NCBI GenBank assembly: GCA_011042725.1
Contig: DQWD01000337.1
Location: 1 to 57,303 of the forward strand
DNA: 57,303 bases
Direction: 5' to 3'
Origin: Candidatus Aminicenantota bacterium
Lineage (GTDB): Bacteria > Acidobacteriota > Aminicenantia > Aminicenantales > Aminicenantaceae
Both the position numbers and the translations under genes were made by a program. The notes under the pieces were generated by a model that was given only the letters and a program-made list of their open reading frames with translations, was not told where the DNA came from and ran no database searches. The stretch's first letter is position 1; every line of letters begins with the position of its first letter. Shown in pieces: positions 20,793 through 31,020 of the stretch.

Positions 20793-21094
20793 AAACCTTT
20801 ATGTATTAATAATCAGTGTTAGATGCTAGAAATTAATAAAGCATTTTAGGGGAAGAATTAGGCGGAGATTGAGATTTGACTCTAAAGATCTATAGAAAAA
20901 ATGCATGATGCCTTACCCAAGCATAATTCAAAACAATAGCGACTACTTAGCGTCATTAGTTTTTGGGGTTTATTATGAATTCAGAACGAAAATACTGGTG
21001 AGCGCGACTGCTTTCAACTTGTTGTTTAAGATATTACTATCTTTTGTGGTCGTCAGCCAGACCAAGATGGCTAACTCTCTTGGTGTTTGAAAAG

Positions 21095-22256
21095 TTAGGG
21101 GGAAGGGGAGGCTTGCTTCTTTTTGTCTTGTTGTTGTTTTTCTTGATATCGAAGGAGTAAGCTAGCTTTGATGAATTCGTCCAAATCACCATCAAGAACC
21201 CGATCGACATCGGAAGTTTCCACTCGGGTTCGAAGGTCTTTTACCAGGCGGTAAGGATGAAGTACATAAGAGCGAATCTGGTTACCCCAAGCAATATTTG
21301 ATTTAGCATCCTCCAGTTTTTCTAGTTTTTCCTGTTGTTTCTTTTTTTCTAATTCATAAAGGCGAGCTCGGAGGACTTTCATGGCCATGGCTTTATTTTT
21401 GTGCTGTGAGCGTTCATTTTGACACTGAACTACGATTCCCGTGGGCAAATGGGTAATCCGTACTGCTGAATCAGTAACATTGACATGCTGTCCTCCATGG
21501 CCTGAGGCCCGAAAGGTGTCAATCCTCAAGTCTTCAGGATTAATCTCAATGGCAATGTCATCCTCAATTTCGGGGTAAACAAAAACAGCGGCAAAAGATG
21601 TATGGCGACGCCGGTTGGCATCGAAAGGAGAAATCCTGACCAGCCGGTGCACTCCTGATTCTTGACTTAAAATCCCATAGGCGTGGCTTCCTTCAATTCG
21701 GATCGTGGCACTTTTTAGCCCCGCTTCCTCCCCAGGCAGAATATCTAGAATTTCGGTTTTGAAACCTCGGCGCTCGGCATAGCGAAGATACATTCTCAAT
21801 AGCATTTGGGCCCAATCTTGTGATTCAGTCCCTCCTGCTCCAGGGTGAATAGTGAGGATGGCATGGCGGTCATCATCATTATCGATGAAAAGGGTCTCCA
21901 TTTCGAGGTCAGCAAGAAGTTTCTCAAAAGCTTCGAGGCTCGAAGCTAATTCTTGTTCCACCGCTTCTCCTTCCTTTTTTAATTCAAGGAGAACTTCTAT
22001 TTCCTCTTTTTTTTCTTCGACGGCGGTGATTTTTTGGATGGTTTCTTCTAATTGCTTTTTTTCCCGCTGGAGATGCTGGGTGTGGATATGATTAGACCAA
22101 ACTTCTGGTTGGGCCAACTCTTGGTTGATTTTCTCTAAGTGTTTTTGTTTACCGACGAGGTCAAAGAAAACCTCGTAATTCTTCAAATCGGGTTAAAGCT
22201 GCTTCAATCTTTTGTTGAAGTTCAAGGCTCAAAGGCAAGGATTTTTTTTCATTCAT
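21095..22256 (-). CDS. prfB: Peptide chain release factor 2, expressed via programmed +1 frameshift
   Basis: Zero frame ATG at 22256: [31 protein letters not shown] then CTT-TGA-C at 22166-22160; +1 frame [22 protein letters not shown]...[16 protein letters not shown]...[25 protein letters not shown] (GGQ). The ORF track starts at an in-frame TTG within the frameshift region. Confidence 0.95.
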
Positions 22257-23773
22257 TTCGATTTCCGTCGTGTGCTTAGGATAAAAAAAGCGCCGATGAT
22301 TGTCAAGCTGAGAAGGGGAAGAAGGTCACCAGTTCGGGTATAAAAGGTTTGACCTTCTAGAGGAAATATTTCGCCAGTTAGAACTTGCTCCGTCATTATT
22401 TGACTACGCGCGCAAGTTCGGCCATAGGGATCCACAATTCCGGAAATTCCCGTCGTGGCTGCCCGCAGGAGATAGCGCCTATTCTCGACTGCCCGAAAAA
22501 TAGAGATGGCAAAATGTTGAAAAGGGGCTGAGCTAGTTCCGTACCACCCGTCGTTGGTGATGGTGGCCAGAAAATTGGCTCCCTGGTGAATAAATTTACG
22601 CACCAGGGCTGGAAAGATGATTTCATAACAGATAGGGGTTCCGAAAAAATAATTATTATAATTATGGAGTTTAATTTTCCGTCCAGGAGTTATGTCGCCA
22701 ATGGCATGAGTAACTTTTTTCAGAAAAGAGAAGACCTGGGGGTAGGGAGTGTATTCGCCAAAGGGTACGAGGTGTATTTTGTAATAAGTGCTCCAGTTCC
22801 CATCAGGATGAAGACAGAGAGAAGTATTGTAAAAATTAGTTCCTTCGGGGGTCTTTTCTTGTTCATTTGTTCCAAGCAGAAGAGATACCTGATTTTCTTT
22901 TGCCAATTGAGAGAGTTTAGCTTTGAAGGAGGGATAAGGACCGTGATCGCAACTAAAACATAAGGGAACACTGAATTCAGGCCAAATAATCAATCTTGCT
23001 CCTTGGTCAATAGCCTGCTGGGTTAATTGAAGATGCCGTTGGAATAACTCCTCAATTGTTGGCAACGGGACACGTTCCCAGTAAATGTCAGAAGAAACAT
23101 TGCCTTGGATAATTCCCACTTTTAGGGGACTAGAAAGTGAAGGCCCTTTTCTAATTTGCCAGTAGCCCCAAACATGGACAAGCAGAATTACAGCTAGGGC
23201 AATGAAAAATGGTTTCCGTTTTCGAAATTGAAGAGAATAAAGAAAAGCACTTTGAAAAAAGATGATGAAAAAACTCAAGCCATAGACGCCGGTAATCGAG
23301 GCCAGCTGGATGAAGTAAATATTTTGATATTGCGCATAACCGATGATGCCCCACGGAAACCCGGTTAGAAAATGGGTTAAAATAAATTCCAAACCAACCC
23401 AGTAAAAGGGTAAGAGAAAAAAGGCTAAACGAGGAAAGGAAGTGGCTGTTTTGGCCCCTAGATAAGCAAAAAGTCCCCAGTACAGGGCCAAATAGAGCAC
23501 AAAAATTAGATAAATCAATAAAGAAAGCCCAAAGGAAAGTTGGCCGTAATGAGCAGGGACATAAGGGATCCAGTAGATAAGCAAAGCATTAAACCCTATC
23601 CCTCCGAATAAACCAAGAACAAAAGCCCGCCGGGGAGGACGATGGGTAGTGTAATAAAGCAGTGGTAAAAGGGCAATCCAGATGAAAAAAGTGAGGCTAA
23701 ATTTGGGGAAAGCTAAAGCGACTAATCCTCCCCCGAGGATGGAAATTAAAAATGCACCTCCTTTTTTAGCCAT
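22253..23773 (-). CDS. lnt: Apolipoprotein N-acyltransferase
   Basis: N-terminal TM helices; LIIWPEFSVPLCF; VPFGEYTPYP; GTPICYEIIFPALVRKFIHQGANFLATITNDGWYGTSSAPFQH; stop overlaps the prfB start as ATGA. Confidence 0.95.
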   Translation of the reverse strand: MAKKGGAFLISILGGGLVALAFPKFSLTFFIWIALLPLLYYTTHRPPRRAFVLGLFGGIGFNALLIYWIPYVPAHYGQLSFGLSLLIYLIFVLYLALYWGLFAYLGAKTATSFPRLAFFLLPFYWVGLEFILTHFLTGFPWGIIGYAQYQNIYFIQLASITGVYGLSFFIIFFQSAFLYSLQFRKRKPFFIALAVILLVHVWGYWQIRKGPSLSSPLKVGIIQGNVSSDIYWERVPLPTIEELFQRHLQLTQQAIDQGARLIIWPEFSVPLCFSCDHGPYPSFKAKLSQLAKENQVSLLLGTNEQEKTPEGTNFYNTSLCLHPDGNWSTYYKIHLVPFGEYTPYPQVFSFLKKVTHAIGDITPGRKIKLHNYNNYFFGTPICYEIIFPALVRKFIHQGANFLATITNDGWYGTSSAPFQHFAISIFRAVENRRYLLRAATTGISGIVDPYGRTCARSQIMTEQVLTGEIFPLEGQTFYTRTGDLLPLLSLTIIGAFFILSTRRKSK

Positions 23774-23797
23774 CTCCTTTAAGAAGAGAGAAAAAAC

Positions 23798-24418
23798 TCA
23801 GTCTCGGACGATGAAATAATCAGTTTGTTTTTTACCTTCAGCTTGAGCCAATTTGGTTTTTACTTGGTTAGCTTCTTCTCGGGTCGAGTACCCCCCAACT
23901 CGGACTCGATAAAGAGGCCGCCGTTCAGTGGGTAAAGGATTAATAATCACCACCGGATAACCTTGGGCTTTTAATTTTTCGGCTATAATTCGTGCTGAGT
24001 TGCGGTTGGAATAAGCACCGACCTGGATGTAATATCTTGCTTTTGAGGAAACTGGAGAAGCAGATTGCCGGCGGGACGGAGTTACTGGAGTTTTTTTTGA
24101 AGATGTCTTGGTCGTTATTTTTTCGCTAACTGTTTCTTGTTTTGGCGAGGTAGTTAGGGTTTTGGGAGGAGTAGTTTTCTCTTTTTTCTCGGGGGAACTC
24201 TTGGTAGACGCCTGTTCAGGGATGTGGACAGCAGGAGGGGTTATTTCTTGGGTCGGCACACTCGCTTCGGCCAACTGTTGGGCTTGGAGAGTGGCCTGCT
24301 TCTTGCCCACCGAAACTCCTAGAAGAAAAATGATTACTCCCAACGCCAAGATAGCGATAAAGATTAAAGCTAGCTGGGTACTAGTTAACTGTAATTCCCG
24401 GTAGTCTTTAGCGCTCAT
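23798..24418 (-). CDS. SPOR domain-containing membrane protein
   Basis: Single N-terminal TM, low-complexity linker, C-terminal YYIQVGAYSNRNSARIIAEKLKAQGYPVVI..YRVRVGGYSTREEANQVKTKL. Confidence 0.9.
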   Translation of the reverse strand: MSAKDYRELQLTSTQLALIFIAILALGVIIFLLGVSVGKKQATLQAQQLAEASVPTQEITPPAVHIPEQASTKSSPEKKEKTTPPKTLTTSPKQETVSEKITTKTSSKKTPVTPSRRQSASPVSSKARYYIQVGAYSNRNSARIIAEKLKAQGYPVVIINPLPTERRPLYRVRVGGYSTREEANQVKTKLAQAEGKKQTDYFIVRD

Positions 24419-24421
24419 TTT

Positions 24422-25225
24422 TTATTCTGGTTTTTTTTCTGTTTTCTCGTTTTCTTTTTGTTGGCGATAGCCATACTCAAAAGCTTTCAACATCTCAAGG
24501 GGTACGGGAAAGATGATTGTCGAGTTCTTTTCGGTGGCGATTTCTGTTAAGGTTCCCAAGAATCGTAACTGGAGAGCTTGGGGATTAGAGGAGATAATTT
24601 CCGAGGCTTTAAGGAGTTTGTTAGCAGCTTGGAATTCTCCTTCAGCATGGATGACCTTGGCTCTTCTTTCGCGCTCTGCTTCGGCTTGTTTGGCGATGGC
24701 TCGGACCATGTTCTCGGGCAGGTCAACGTGTTTCATTTCTACAAGTTGCACTTTTATCCCCAAGGGATCAGTGTGCATGTCAATTATTTCCTGTAATTGA
24801 GAATTTAATTTTTCCCGCTCGCTTAAAAGATCATCCAGCTCAACTTCTCCCAGCACACTTCGCAACGTCGTTTGAGCAAGCTGCGAAGTAGCGAAGAGGT
24901 AATCTTGAACTTCCAGCACTGCTTTCTGGGGATCCATTACTCGGAAATAAACCACGGCATTGACTTTCACCGAGACATTATCTTTGGTGATGACATCTTG
25001 GGGGGGAATATCCATGACCACAATCCGTAAGCTCACGCGAACCATTCGATCGATAGGAGGAAAAACCAGAATTAAACCGGGGCCTTTTGGTTTTGGTAAC
25101 ACCCGGCCTAAGCGAAAAATAACGCCTCGTTCATATTCACGAAGAATTTTAATCGCATTGAGGATATAGAGAACCACCAAGGCGATTACGATTATCGGAA
25201 ATGTTATCATTTCCACCTCCTCCAA
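24422..25225 (-). CDS. Slipin/stomatin-like SPFH domain protein
   Basis: [69 protein letters not shown]. Confidence 0.93.
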   Translation of the reverse strand: MEEVEMITFPIIVIALVVLYILNAIKILREYERGVIFRLGRVLPKPKGPGLILVFPPIDRMVRVSLRIVVMDIPPQDVITKDNVSVKVNAVVYFRVMDPQKAVLEVQDYLFATSQLAQTTLRSVLGEVELDDLLSEREKLNSQLQEIIDMHTDPLGIKVQLVEMKHVDLPENMVRAIAKQAEAERERRAKVIHAEGEFQAANKLLKASEIISSNPQALQLRFLGTLTEIATEKNSTIIFPVPLEMLKAFEYGYRQQKENEKTEKKPE

Positions 25226-25252
25226 AATATTCTGTCTAAAATATGGTTAACT

Positions 25253-26590
25253 TTAGACCTTGCTCACTTTTATTTTTAGACCATCAAGAATTTTGATGAC
25301 CCGAACCTTGGAACCTTTGGGGACGTTCTCTTCAGCTTCGGCTTTCCACAGTTCTCCATGAACAAACACTTTTCCTTCCGGAGTTAGGTCGGTCTGGGCG
25401 ATCCCGATTTCTCCGATTAATCCTTCTTTGCCCGTAACAGCGCGGCGACTGTGGGCTCTTACCACGAGAGTTATTAGAAAGATAAAAATCAAAGATAAAC
25501 CGATGGCGACCGGGATAATAAAATTAAGGCTGGGTCGAAGCTCTGGAATGGGACTGTCGATGAGCATGATTGATCCTAAGACCATGGCCATGATACCTCC
25601 GATGGAAAGAATACCGTAACTCTGAACTTTTATCTCCAGGATGAATAAACCAATGGCCAATAAGATTAGGAGAAGTCCAACATAGTTAATGGGGAGGATT
25701 TGGAAGGCAAAAATAGCCAGCAACAGGCATATTCCTCCCATCACTCCCGGAAGAATAGCTCCCGGATTGGAAAATTCAAAATAAAGGCCAAGCAGGCCAA
25801 GCATCAGTAAGATGTAGGCCAGATTAGGATTGGAAATGGTTAATAAAAACTTTTGGCGAGCAGTCATCGGTATTTCGACCACTGTCTCGTCTTCGAGATG
25901 GAGTTGGATTTCTTCTCCGGTAAACCGTTTGATTTTCTTATTGTTGAGGAATTTAATTATTTCATCCTCGGTAGAGGCGACTAAGTCAATTAACTCTCCC
26001 TTGAGAGCCTCGCTTTCGGTGTAAGAGCGGCTTAATTTAACCGCTGCCTCGGCCATTTGGATATTACGGTTTCTTTTCTCGGCAATGGTTCGGATGTAAG
26101 CCGCGGCATCTTCAGTGACTTTTTCGGCCATCGTCTCATCCATCTGTTGTCCGGTTATAGATACTCCGACGGGATGAGCTGCTCCGGTGCTGGTCCCCGG
26201 AGCCATCGCAAACACATCACAGGCCAAGCAGATGAAAAAGCCTGCCGAAGCAGCTCGCGCCCCATTAGGGCTGACATAAGCTGCCACTGGCGTTTTGGAG
26301 CCGAGAATTTTCTCAATAATCTCCCGCATCGAGGTATCAAGTCCACCAGGAGTATTGATGGTTATCAGGAGAAGCGAGGCGTTTTCCCTGTCGGCTTGAT
26401 CGATGGCTTCCTGAATATATTCCGAGGTGACGGGATGAATAGGGGCGTTGATAGTGATTTTGAAAATCTTAGATTGGAGCGGAAGGGCAAGGCTAAAAAC
26501 CACAAAAAGGAAAATTAACCCTCTGAATTTACTCACAAGTTTATTATATGGCGCTCTATTCCTTAAAGTCAACAACTGATGAAGCGCCAA
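25253..26590 (-). CDS. NfeD family long-form protein (ClpP-class serine protease domain + TM + OB-fold)
   Basis: LLITINTPGGLDTSMREIIEKILGSKTPVAAYVSPNGARAASAGFFI; C-terminal GEIGIAQTDLTPEGKVFVHGELWKAEAEENVPKGSKVRVI; adjacent to the SPFH gene. Confidence 0.92.
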   Translation of the reverse strand: MALHQLLTLRNRAPYNKLVSKFRGLIFLFVVFSLALPLQSKIFKITINAPIHPVTSEYIQEAIDQADRENASLLLITINTPGGLDTSMREIIEKILGSKTPVAAYVSPNGARAASAGFFICLACDVFAMAPGTSTGAAHPVGVSITGQQMDETMAEKVTEDAAAYIRTIAEKRNRNIQMAEAAVKLSRSYTESEALKGELIDLVASTEDEIIKFLNNKKIKRFTGEEIQLHLEDETVVEIPMTARQKFLLTISNPNLAYILLMLGLLGLYFEFSNPGAILPGVMGGICLLLAIFAFQILPINYVGLLLILLAIGLFILEIKVQSYGILSIGGIMAMVLGSIMLIDSPIPELRPSLNFIIPVAIGLSLIFIFLITLVVRAHSRRAVTGKEGLIGEIGIAQTDLTPEGKVFVHGELWKAEAEENVPKGSKVRVIKILDGLKIKVSKV

Positions 26591-26649
26591 AATCGTGATT
26601 GCCAGGAGAATTTTTTCTCCTCAAATTAGAGAAGGAAATCGATGATCGG

Positions 26650-26750
26650 GGCAATTTTTGCCGGTTGCCTTGTTATTGCTCCCAGCCAAAATAAGGGGCG
26701 AGTCAGCCTTTTTCTATCAAGGTTGGCAGAAACGCTTTGCTCTTCCTCTT
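26650..26750. other. Diverged duplicate/relic sequence, copy 2 (pairs with 14101-14200)
   Basis: ggcaatttttgccggttgccttgttattgctcccagccaaaataaggggcgagtcagcctttttctatc. Confidence 0.45.
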
Positions 26751-26973
26751 TACAGCAGACATCCCCCTGTTTTAATGGTAGTTTCTCCGGGGGAGAAAAT
26801 TTAATTACTTCTCAGCTCACCTCCTGGTTTAACTTTTTTTTGCTTCGGGGCAAGGTGAGTATCGAGACTATTTAACCCTGAAAAAAGAAATGCTGCTCTT
26901 CCCAATGATAAGCTTGACTTTTGATTTTGAATAACTTAAATATAGTTTAAGATTTATCGGGAAGGAGACGCAG

Positions 26974-27240
26974 ATGATCAAAAACGACATCGTTCAGGCG
27001 ATTGAAAAGAAAACGGGCTATTCCCGGGTCAAAACTTTAGAAATGGTGGAATTAATCTTAGGAATGATGAAAGAGGCCTTGGCCAATAATGAGAAAATTG
27101 AGATTAGAGGATTTGCTAGTTTTAAAGTGGTGCCTAAGAAAAGTGGATTTGGCCGTGATATAAGAAGAAAAAAGCAGATTAAAATAAAAGGGGGCCAAAG
27201 AATTAAATTCCGCCCCGGTCAAGATTTAAAAAAGTTGTGA
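26974..27240 (+). CDS. HU/IHF family DNA-binding protein
   Basis: MIKNDIVQAIEKKTGYSRVKTLEMVELILGMMKEALANNEKIEIRGFASFKVVPKKSGFGRDI; RBS gaaggag. Confidence 0.93.
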   Translation: MIKNDIVQAIEKKTGYSRVKTLEMVELILGMMKEALANNEKIEIRGFASFKVVPKKSGFGRDIRRKKQIKIKGGQRIKFRPGQDLKKL

Positions 27241-27325
27241 ATAATTCGTTAAAAAATTATCATTTCTGTTGAATAAATTCTCCCCAAGTTACTAGATAGT
27301 TAGAATTTATTTTAAGGATAGGACC

Positions 27326-28285
27326 ATGAGTCGTTACAAAATAAAGCCTCTCCTTCCCCGAAAGTTTAAATCACTACCGATTGAAGAGCGGCCGAGTAAA
27401 GTTTCCCAGCAAGATTTTGCCCAGGTTTTTCCTGGTCATCCAGGAGTTTCTTCCTTCCTGAACTCCATTCCCAATATTTTGGCCGGTCGTGATTTTAAGG
27501 AATTGATTAAGTCTCTTCGGTTTGCTTTTCGGAAGAAGAAACCAATTATTTTTGGTTGTGGTGCCCATGTTATTAAGGTAGGGCTTAATCCACTACTAAT
27601 TAATCTAATGGAAAGAGGATGGTTAACAGCTTTGGTTTTAAATGGAGCCGGAATTATCCATGATTTTGAATTAGCCCTGGTGGGAAAGACATCAGAGGAC
27701 GTAGAGACCCAGATAAAAAAAGGAGAATTTGGCACCGCTGAAGAAACTGGCGCTTTTCTTAATCAGGCCATAAAGGAAGGGGCAGTCGATAAGCTTGGTT
27801 TGGGAGAAGCCATAGGTCGGGCTTTGGCTCGCTTTGATCTTCCTTTCAAGGAAAATAGCCTTCTTTACCACGCCTATCGGCTGAACATCCCGGTCACCGT
27901 TCATGTGTCTTTGGGGAGCGATATTATTCATTTCCATCCCCAGGTAGATGGGGCGGCTACTGGACAAACTTCTCTTCGAGATTTTTTTCTTTTGGCCGCA
28001 TTGATCGCCAAGCTGGAAGGGGGGGGAGTTTATCTCAACATTGGTTCGGCCGTTGTTCTTCCCGAAGTTTTTCTTAAAGCCGTGGCTTATGTTCGCAATC
28101 AAGGATATTCACTCGAAAAATTTGTGACAGCGGTCTTTGATTTTAAGCTTCATTATCGACCTTTGGAAAATGTTGTGCGGCGTCCTTTGGGTCGAGAGAG
28201 TAAAGGTTATTACTTTATCGGTCACCACGAAATAATGATTCCTCTTTTAGCGGCAGCTTTACTTTCTTCGAAGGAGGAGGAATAA
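27326..28285 (+). CDS. Conserved protein, tentatively related to deoxyhypusine synthase-like family
   Basis: ALVLNGAGIIHDFELALVGKTSEDV; LGSDIIHFHPQVDGAATGQTSLRDF; GVYLNIGSAVVLPEVFLKAVAYVRN. Family assignment from memory of motif style only. Confidence 0.45.
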   Translation: MSRYKIKPLLPRKFKSLPIEERPSKVSQQDFAQVFPGHPGVSSFLNSIPNILAGRDFKELIKSLRFAFRKKKPIIFGCGAHVIKVGLNPLLINLMERGWLTALVLNGAGIIHDFELALVGKTSEDVETQIKKGEFGTAEETGAFLNQAIKEGAVDKLGLGEAIGRALARFDLPFKENSLLYHAYRLNIPVTVHVSLGSDIIHFHPQVDGAATGQTSLRDFFLLAALIAKLEGGGVYLNIGSAVVLPEVFLKAVAYVRNQGYSLEKFVTAVFDFKLHYRPLENVVRRPLGRESKGYYFIGHHEIMIPLLAAALLSSKEEE

Positions 28286-28286
28286 A

Positions 28287-28931
28287 CTATTGCTTTTTCT
28301 TTTTTATGGCTAGCTCGGCGTGCTTGAGTTCGTAGTCATAAAGAAGTTGTCGATAAACGCGGACGGTGTTATCGATTGTTTGAAGTAGGGAACCCGACGT
28401 ATCGATGATGTAGTCAGCATACTGGATTTTATCCTGGCTGGGCATTTGGGAGTTGATTTTTTGTTGAGCTTGGATTTTATTGATATGGTCTCGCTCCATC
28501 AAACGTTTTAATTGGATCTCCAGGGGGCAGTGGGTGATGACAATCTTATCGTAGAACCGATAGTAGCCGGCTTCGATGGTTAAAGCCGCCTCGGAAATGA
28601 AGATTTTATAATGACCTTGCTCTTCTAATTGGACAATTAATTTTTTTTTCTCTTCCCAGACGAGAGGATGGATGAGTTGATTTAAGAAAGCTCTTTTTTG
28701 AGGGTCAGCGAAAACTATTTTTCCTAGTTGTTGACGATTGATTTCCTGGTTATCTTGGAGAATAACTGGTCCAAAATAGTCAACGATCTTGGTCCAGACT
28801 GGAGAATAGGGCTTCATCAATTGGTGGGCTTCTTGATCAGCCCGATGAATATAACAACCTAAATCTTGAAGAATCGTAGCTGCCACTGATTTGCCAGTGG
28901 CGATTCCTCCAGTAAGAGCAACGATTAACAC
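28287..28931 (-). CDS. coaE: Dephospho-CoA kinase
   Basis: MLIVALTGGIATGKSVAATIL..DLGCYIHRADQEAHQL..IVFADPQKRAFLNQLIHPLVW. Confidence 0.95.
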   Translation of the reverse strand: MLIVALTGGIATGKSVAATILQDLGCYIHRADQEAHQLMKPYSPVWTKIVDYFGPVILQDNQEINRQQLGKIVFADPQKRAFLNQLIHPLVWEEKKKLIVQLEEQGHYKIFISEAALTIEAGYYRFYDKIVITHCPLEIQLKRLMERDHINKIQAQQKINSQMPSQDKIQYADYIIDTSGSLLQTIDNTVRVYRQLLYDYELKHAELAIKKKKQ

Positions 28932-29009
28932 TTGTCTCTAATCACTTTTCCTTAATATTACTCCCCATAAGATTACTTGGGGCTTTCTTATTCCCTAGGG
29001 GAGGAGATA

Positions 29010-29408
29010 TCAGTCGGAAGTAACAAATTGGTATTCTTCTTCAAAATGAAGAGCAATCCCCTGAGCCTTATCTTTATTTTCTCTTTTTTCCAGGCGGACT
29101 ACCCGGCCCTGGAGCTGGAGTTGGATTTTTTGTCCTTCGGTTAATTTGGGGGGTAAGTCAATGACCAGTTCAAGCGGCGTCCCAATAGTTAGTACAGCAT
29201 CAAGACCAAAATAGGCTCCGGTGGAACTTATGTTTTCTAAAACCGTAATTTCTTCGAATGGTTGACCATTAGGCTGAGTTCCTTTAACTAGAACTTGAAG
29301 AGGTAATTCTAGTCGCCATTCCCGGCGACGGTCGAGATGGAGATAAGTGCCTTCATTCTCCTCAGTAATTAATTCCGAAGGAAGGGATGTTTTTTTTGTG
29401 TCTTTCAT
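29010..29408 (-). CDS. PilZ domain protein
   Basis: RRREWRLELPLQVLVKG...ITVLENISSTGAYFGLD: RxxxR-like and NxSxxG motifs. Confidence 0.75.
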   Translation of the reverse strand: MKDTKKTSLPSELITEENEGTYLHLDRRREWRLELPLQVLVKGTQPNGQPFEEITVLENISSTGAYFGLDAVLTIGTPLELVIDLPPKLTEGQKIQLQLQGRVVRLEKRENKDKAQGIALHFEEEYQFVTSD

Positions 29409-29426
29409 TTGAGTTTCTCCCTCAAG

Positions 29427-30122
29427 TTAAAAAAGAGCTGAGTTAATGGCATAGAGGGCCAGTTGCAGGCGACTGTGGGTGTTGAGTTTAGTATAGATAC
29501 TTTTAATGTGAGAACGAACCGTGTTTTTACTGATAAATAGGGCTTGGGCGATTTCTTCGTTGCTTTTCCCTTGACCGATGAGTCGAAGCACCTGAAATTC
29601 AGTCGGTGTGAGTTGATCCAGAGATTTTTCCTTGAGGTCTTTACCCACCACCGAGATGATCCGGTCCATTATATTCGACATTTTATCCCGGGGGAGCCAG
29701 ATTTCTCCTCGATGGACCACTTGGATAGCTTCGGACAATTGCGTGGATTGATCATTGATGTCGAAATATCCCCTCATTCCCGCGTTCATCAGCCCGACAA
29801 TTTCTTCATGGGAAGGGATTGTGCCCAAGAGAAGTAATTGTGGTCGCTTGCCTTCTCCAAGAGCATCCCGGATGGCTTTGCAGATCTCGCGCAAATTAGG
29901 CACGGGTTCAGTATTCGAGAATAAGACAACATCAGGCTGATTTTGCCGAATTGTCTCTAAGAGAGAATCAATGGTTGTTTTTTCAATCCCGATTACCTCT
30001 ATTTTTTTAGCCATCTCGATAGAGTTAATGATCCCGGCCAGAATTAAGTCGGAAGGGCAATAAATTAAAAGTTTAATTTCCTCTTTCTTTTTTTTGGCAG
30101 ATGGTTTTTCTGGAGAGGACAT
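29427..30122 (-). CDS. LuxR/NarL-type regulator with degenerate receiver-like domain
   Basis: C-terminal LTPTEFQVLRLIGQGKSNEEIAQALFISKNTVRSHIKSIYTKLNTHSRLQLALYA; the N-terminal REC-like fold lacks the usual acidic pair and phosphoacceptor Asp. Confidence 0.85.
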   Translation of the reverse strand: MSSPEKPSAKKKKEEIKLLIYCPSDLILAGIINSIEMAKKIEVIGIEKTTIDSLLETIRQNQPDVVLFSNTEPVPNLREICKAIRDALGEGKRPQLLLLGTIPSHEEIVGLMNAGMRGYFDINDQSTQLSEAIQVVHRGEIWLPRDKMSNIMDRIISVVGKDLKEKSLDQLTPTEFQVLRLIGQGKSNEEIAQALFISKNTVRSHIKSIYTKLNTHSRLQLALYAINSALF

Positions 30123-30229
30123 TGGTTACCTTTCCTTATAAAATTAGGGTCAAAAGAAGCGAAAAATCCATTAAAAATTTCTTATCCTTTACTTATTGAT
30201 TAAATCATACTTAATTAAAATTAAGCTTG

Positions 30230-30622
30230 TCAAGTAAAGGAAGAAGGGAGAGGTTGGATGGTGTAGCGGGAGGATAATTTTAAAAAAACAGTTTGCCTGT
30301 TTGCCTTTTGACCATTGCTGGCTGCCAGAAGGCGATTTACTTCTCCTTTTAATTCCATTTTTAGTTTGGTCTGAAGAAGGATGGTTTGAGGGATTTCCAT
30401 CTCCAGCCATAGAGTTGTTCCCAGGACAACGGGCTGAGAAAGGTTGAAAGAGGCTGTTTCTGAACTCAGGGTAAAGATAACCGTTTTTTCTTGGAACTCT
30501 TCCCCGTAGGCGTTTTTCCCCTTAACCAAAGCGGGAAGAGAGAGCTCAAAAATTCGCTCTCTCTTCCTAACTTTGGAGACGCCTTGGATGAAAGGGGAGG
30601 CTGAATTCTTTTGATTCCGCAT
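30230..30622 (-). CDS. Degenerate PilZ-like protein
   Basis: RKRERIFELSLPALVKGKNAYGEEFQEKTVIFTLSSETASFNL, aligned by eye to the 29010-29408 product. Confidence 0.5.
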   Translation of the reverse strand: MRNQKNSASPFIQGVSKVRKRERIFELSLPALVKGKNAYGEEFQEKTVIFTLSSETASFNLSQPVVLGTTLWLEMEIPQTILLQTKLKMELKGEVNRLLAASNGQKANRQTVFLKLSSRYTIQPLPSSFT

Positions 30623-31020
30623 TTTTTCTGAAGAAAATATTTTGTCTCAAAGGCACTAGAGATGACAATTACTCTAGCGGATGATTTGAGGGGTGAATTT
30701 TGAGCTTCTTTTCTCATCTTAGGTGATTAGTTAACTAAAAACGGAGAAGAGATTCTTTTTTTCTCGCGATATTCCCCTGGTTCCACTTAGCTGCCTTCTT
30801 TTTGCTTTTCTACTTTAAACGACGGCCTGGAAAGGAATTAATTCTCAGTGATGATTTATTTAATCGGTGATAAAGGGGTTAAATAAAAGAGGAAACGGCT
30901 GGCTTAAATTGATTAAATTGAAAAGAAAGCTTTCAAGAAATAAAGGATAATCGTAATTAAGCCGCTTGAATATCAAAGGAAAGCTCAGCTTTTTTAAGAA
31001 AATCACTATCTTTCCCTGAT

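Noticed and set aside
20905-21090. 61-aa ORF in the mazG-prfB spacer
   Set aside because: No convincing RBS, family motif or homologue that I recognise; could be chance or a decayed fragment.
26057-26518. 153-aa plus-strand ORF
   Set aside because: Antisense shadow of the nfeD coding sequence, which has clear family motifs; other antisense ORFs (e.g. 27692-28102, 55899-56297, 35187-35642) rejected for the same reason.
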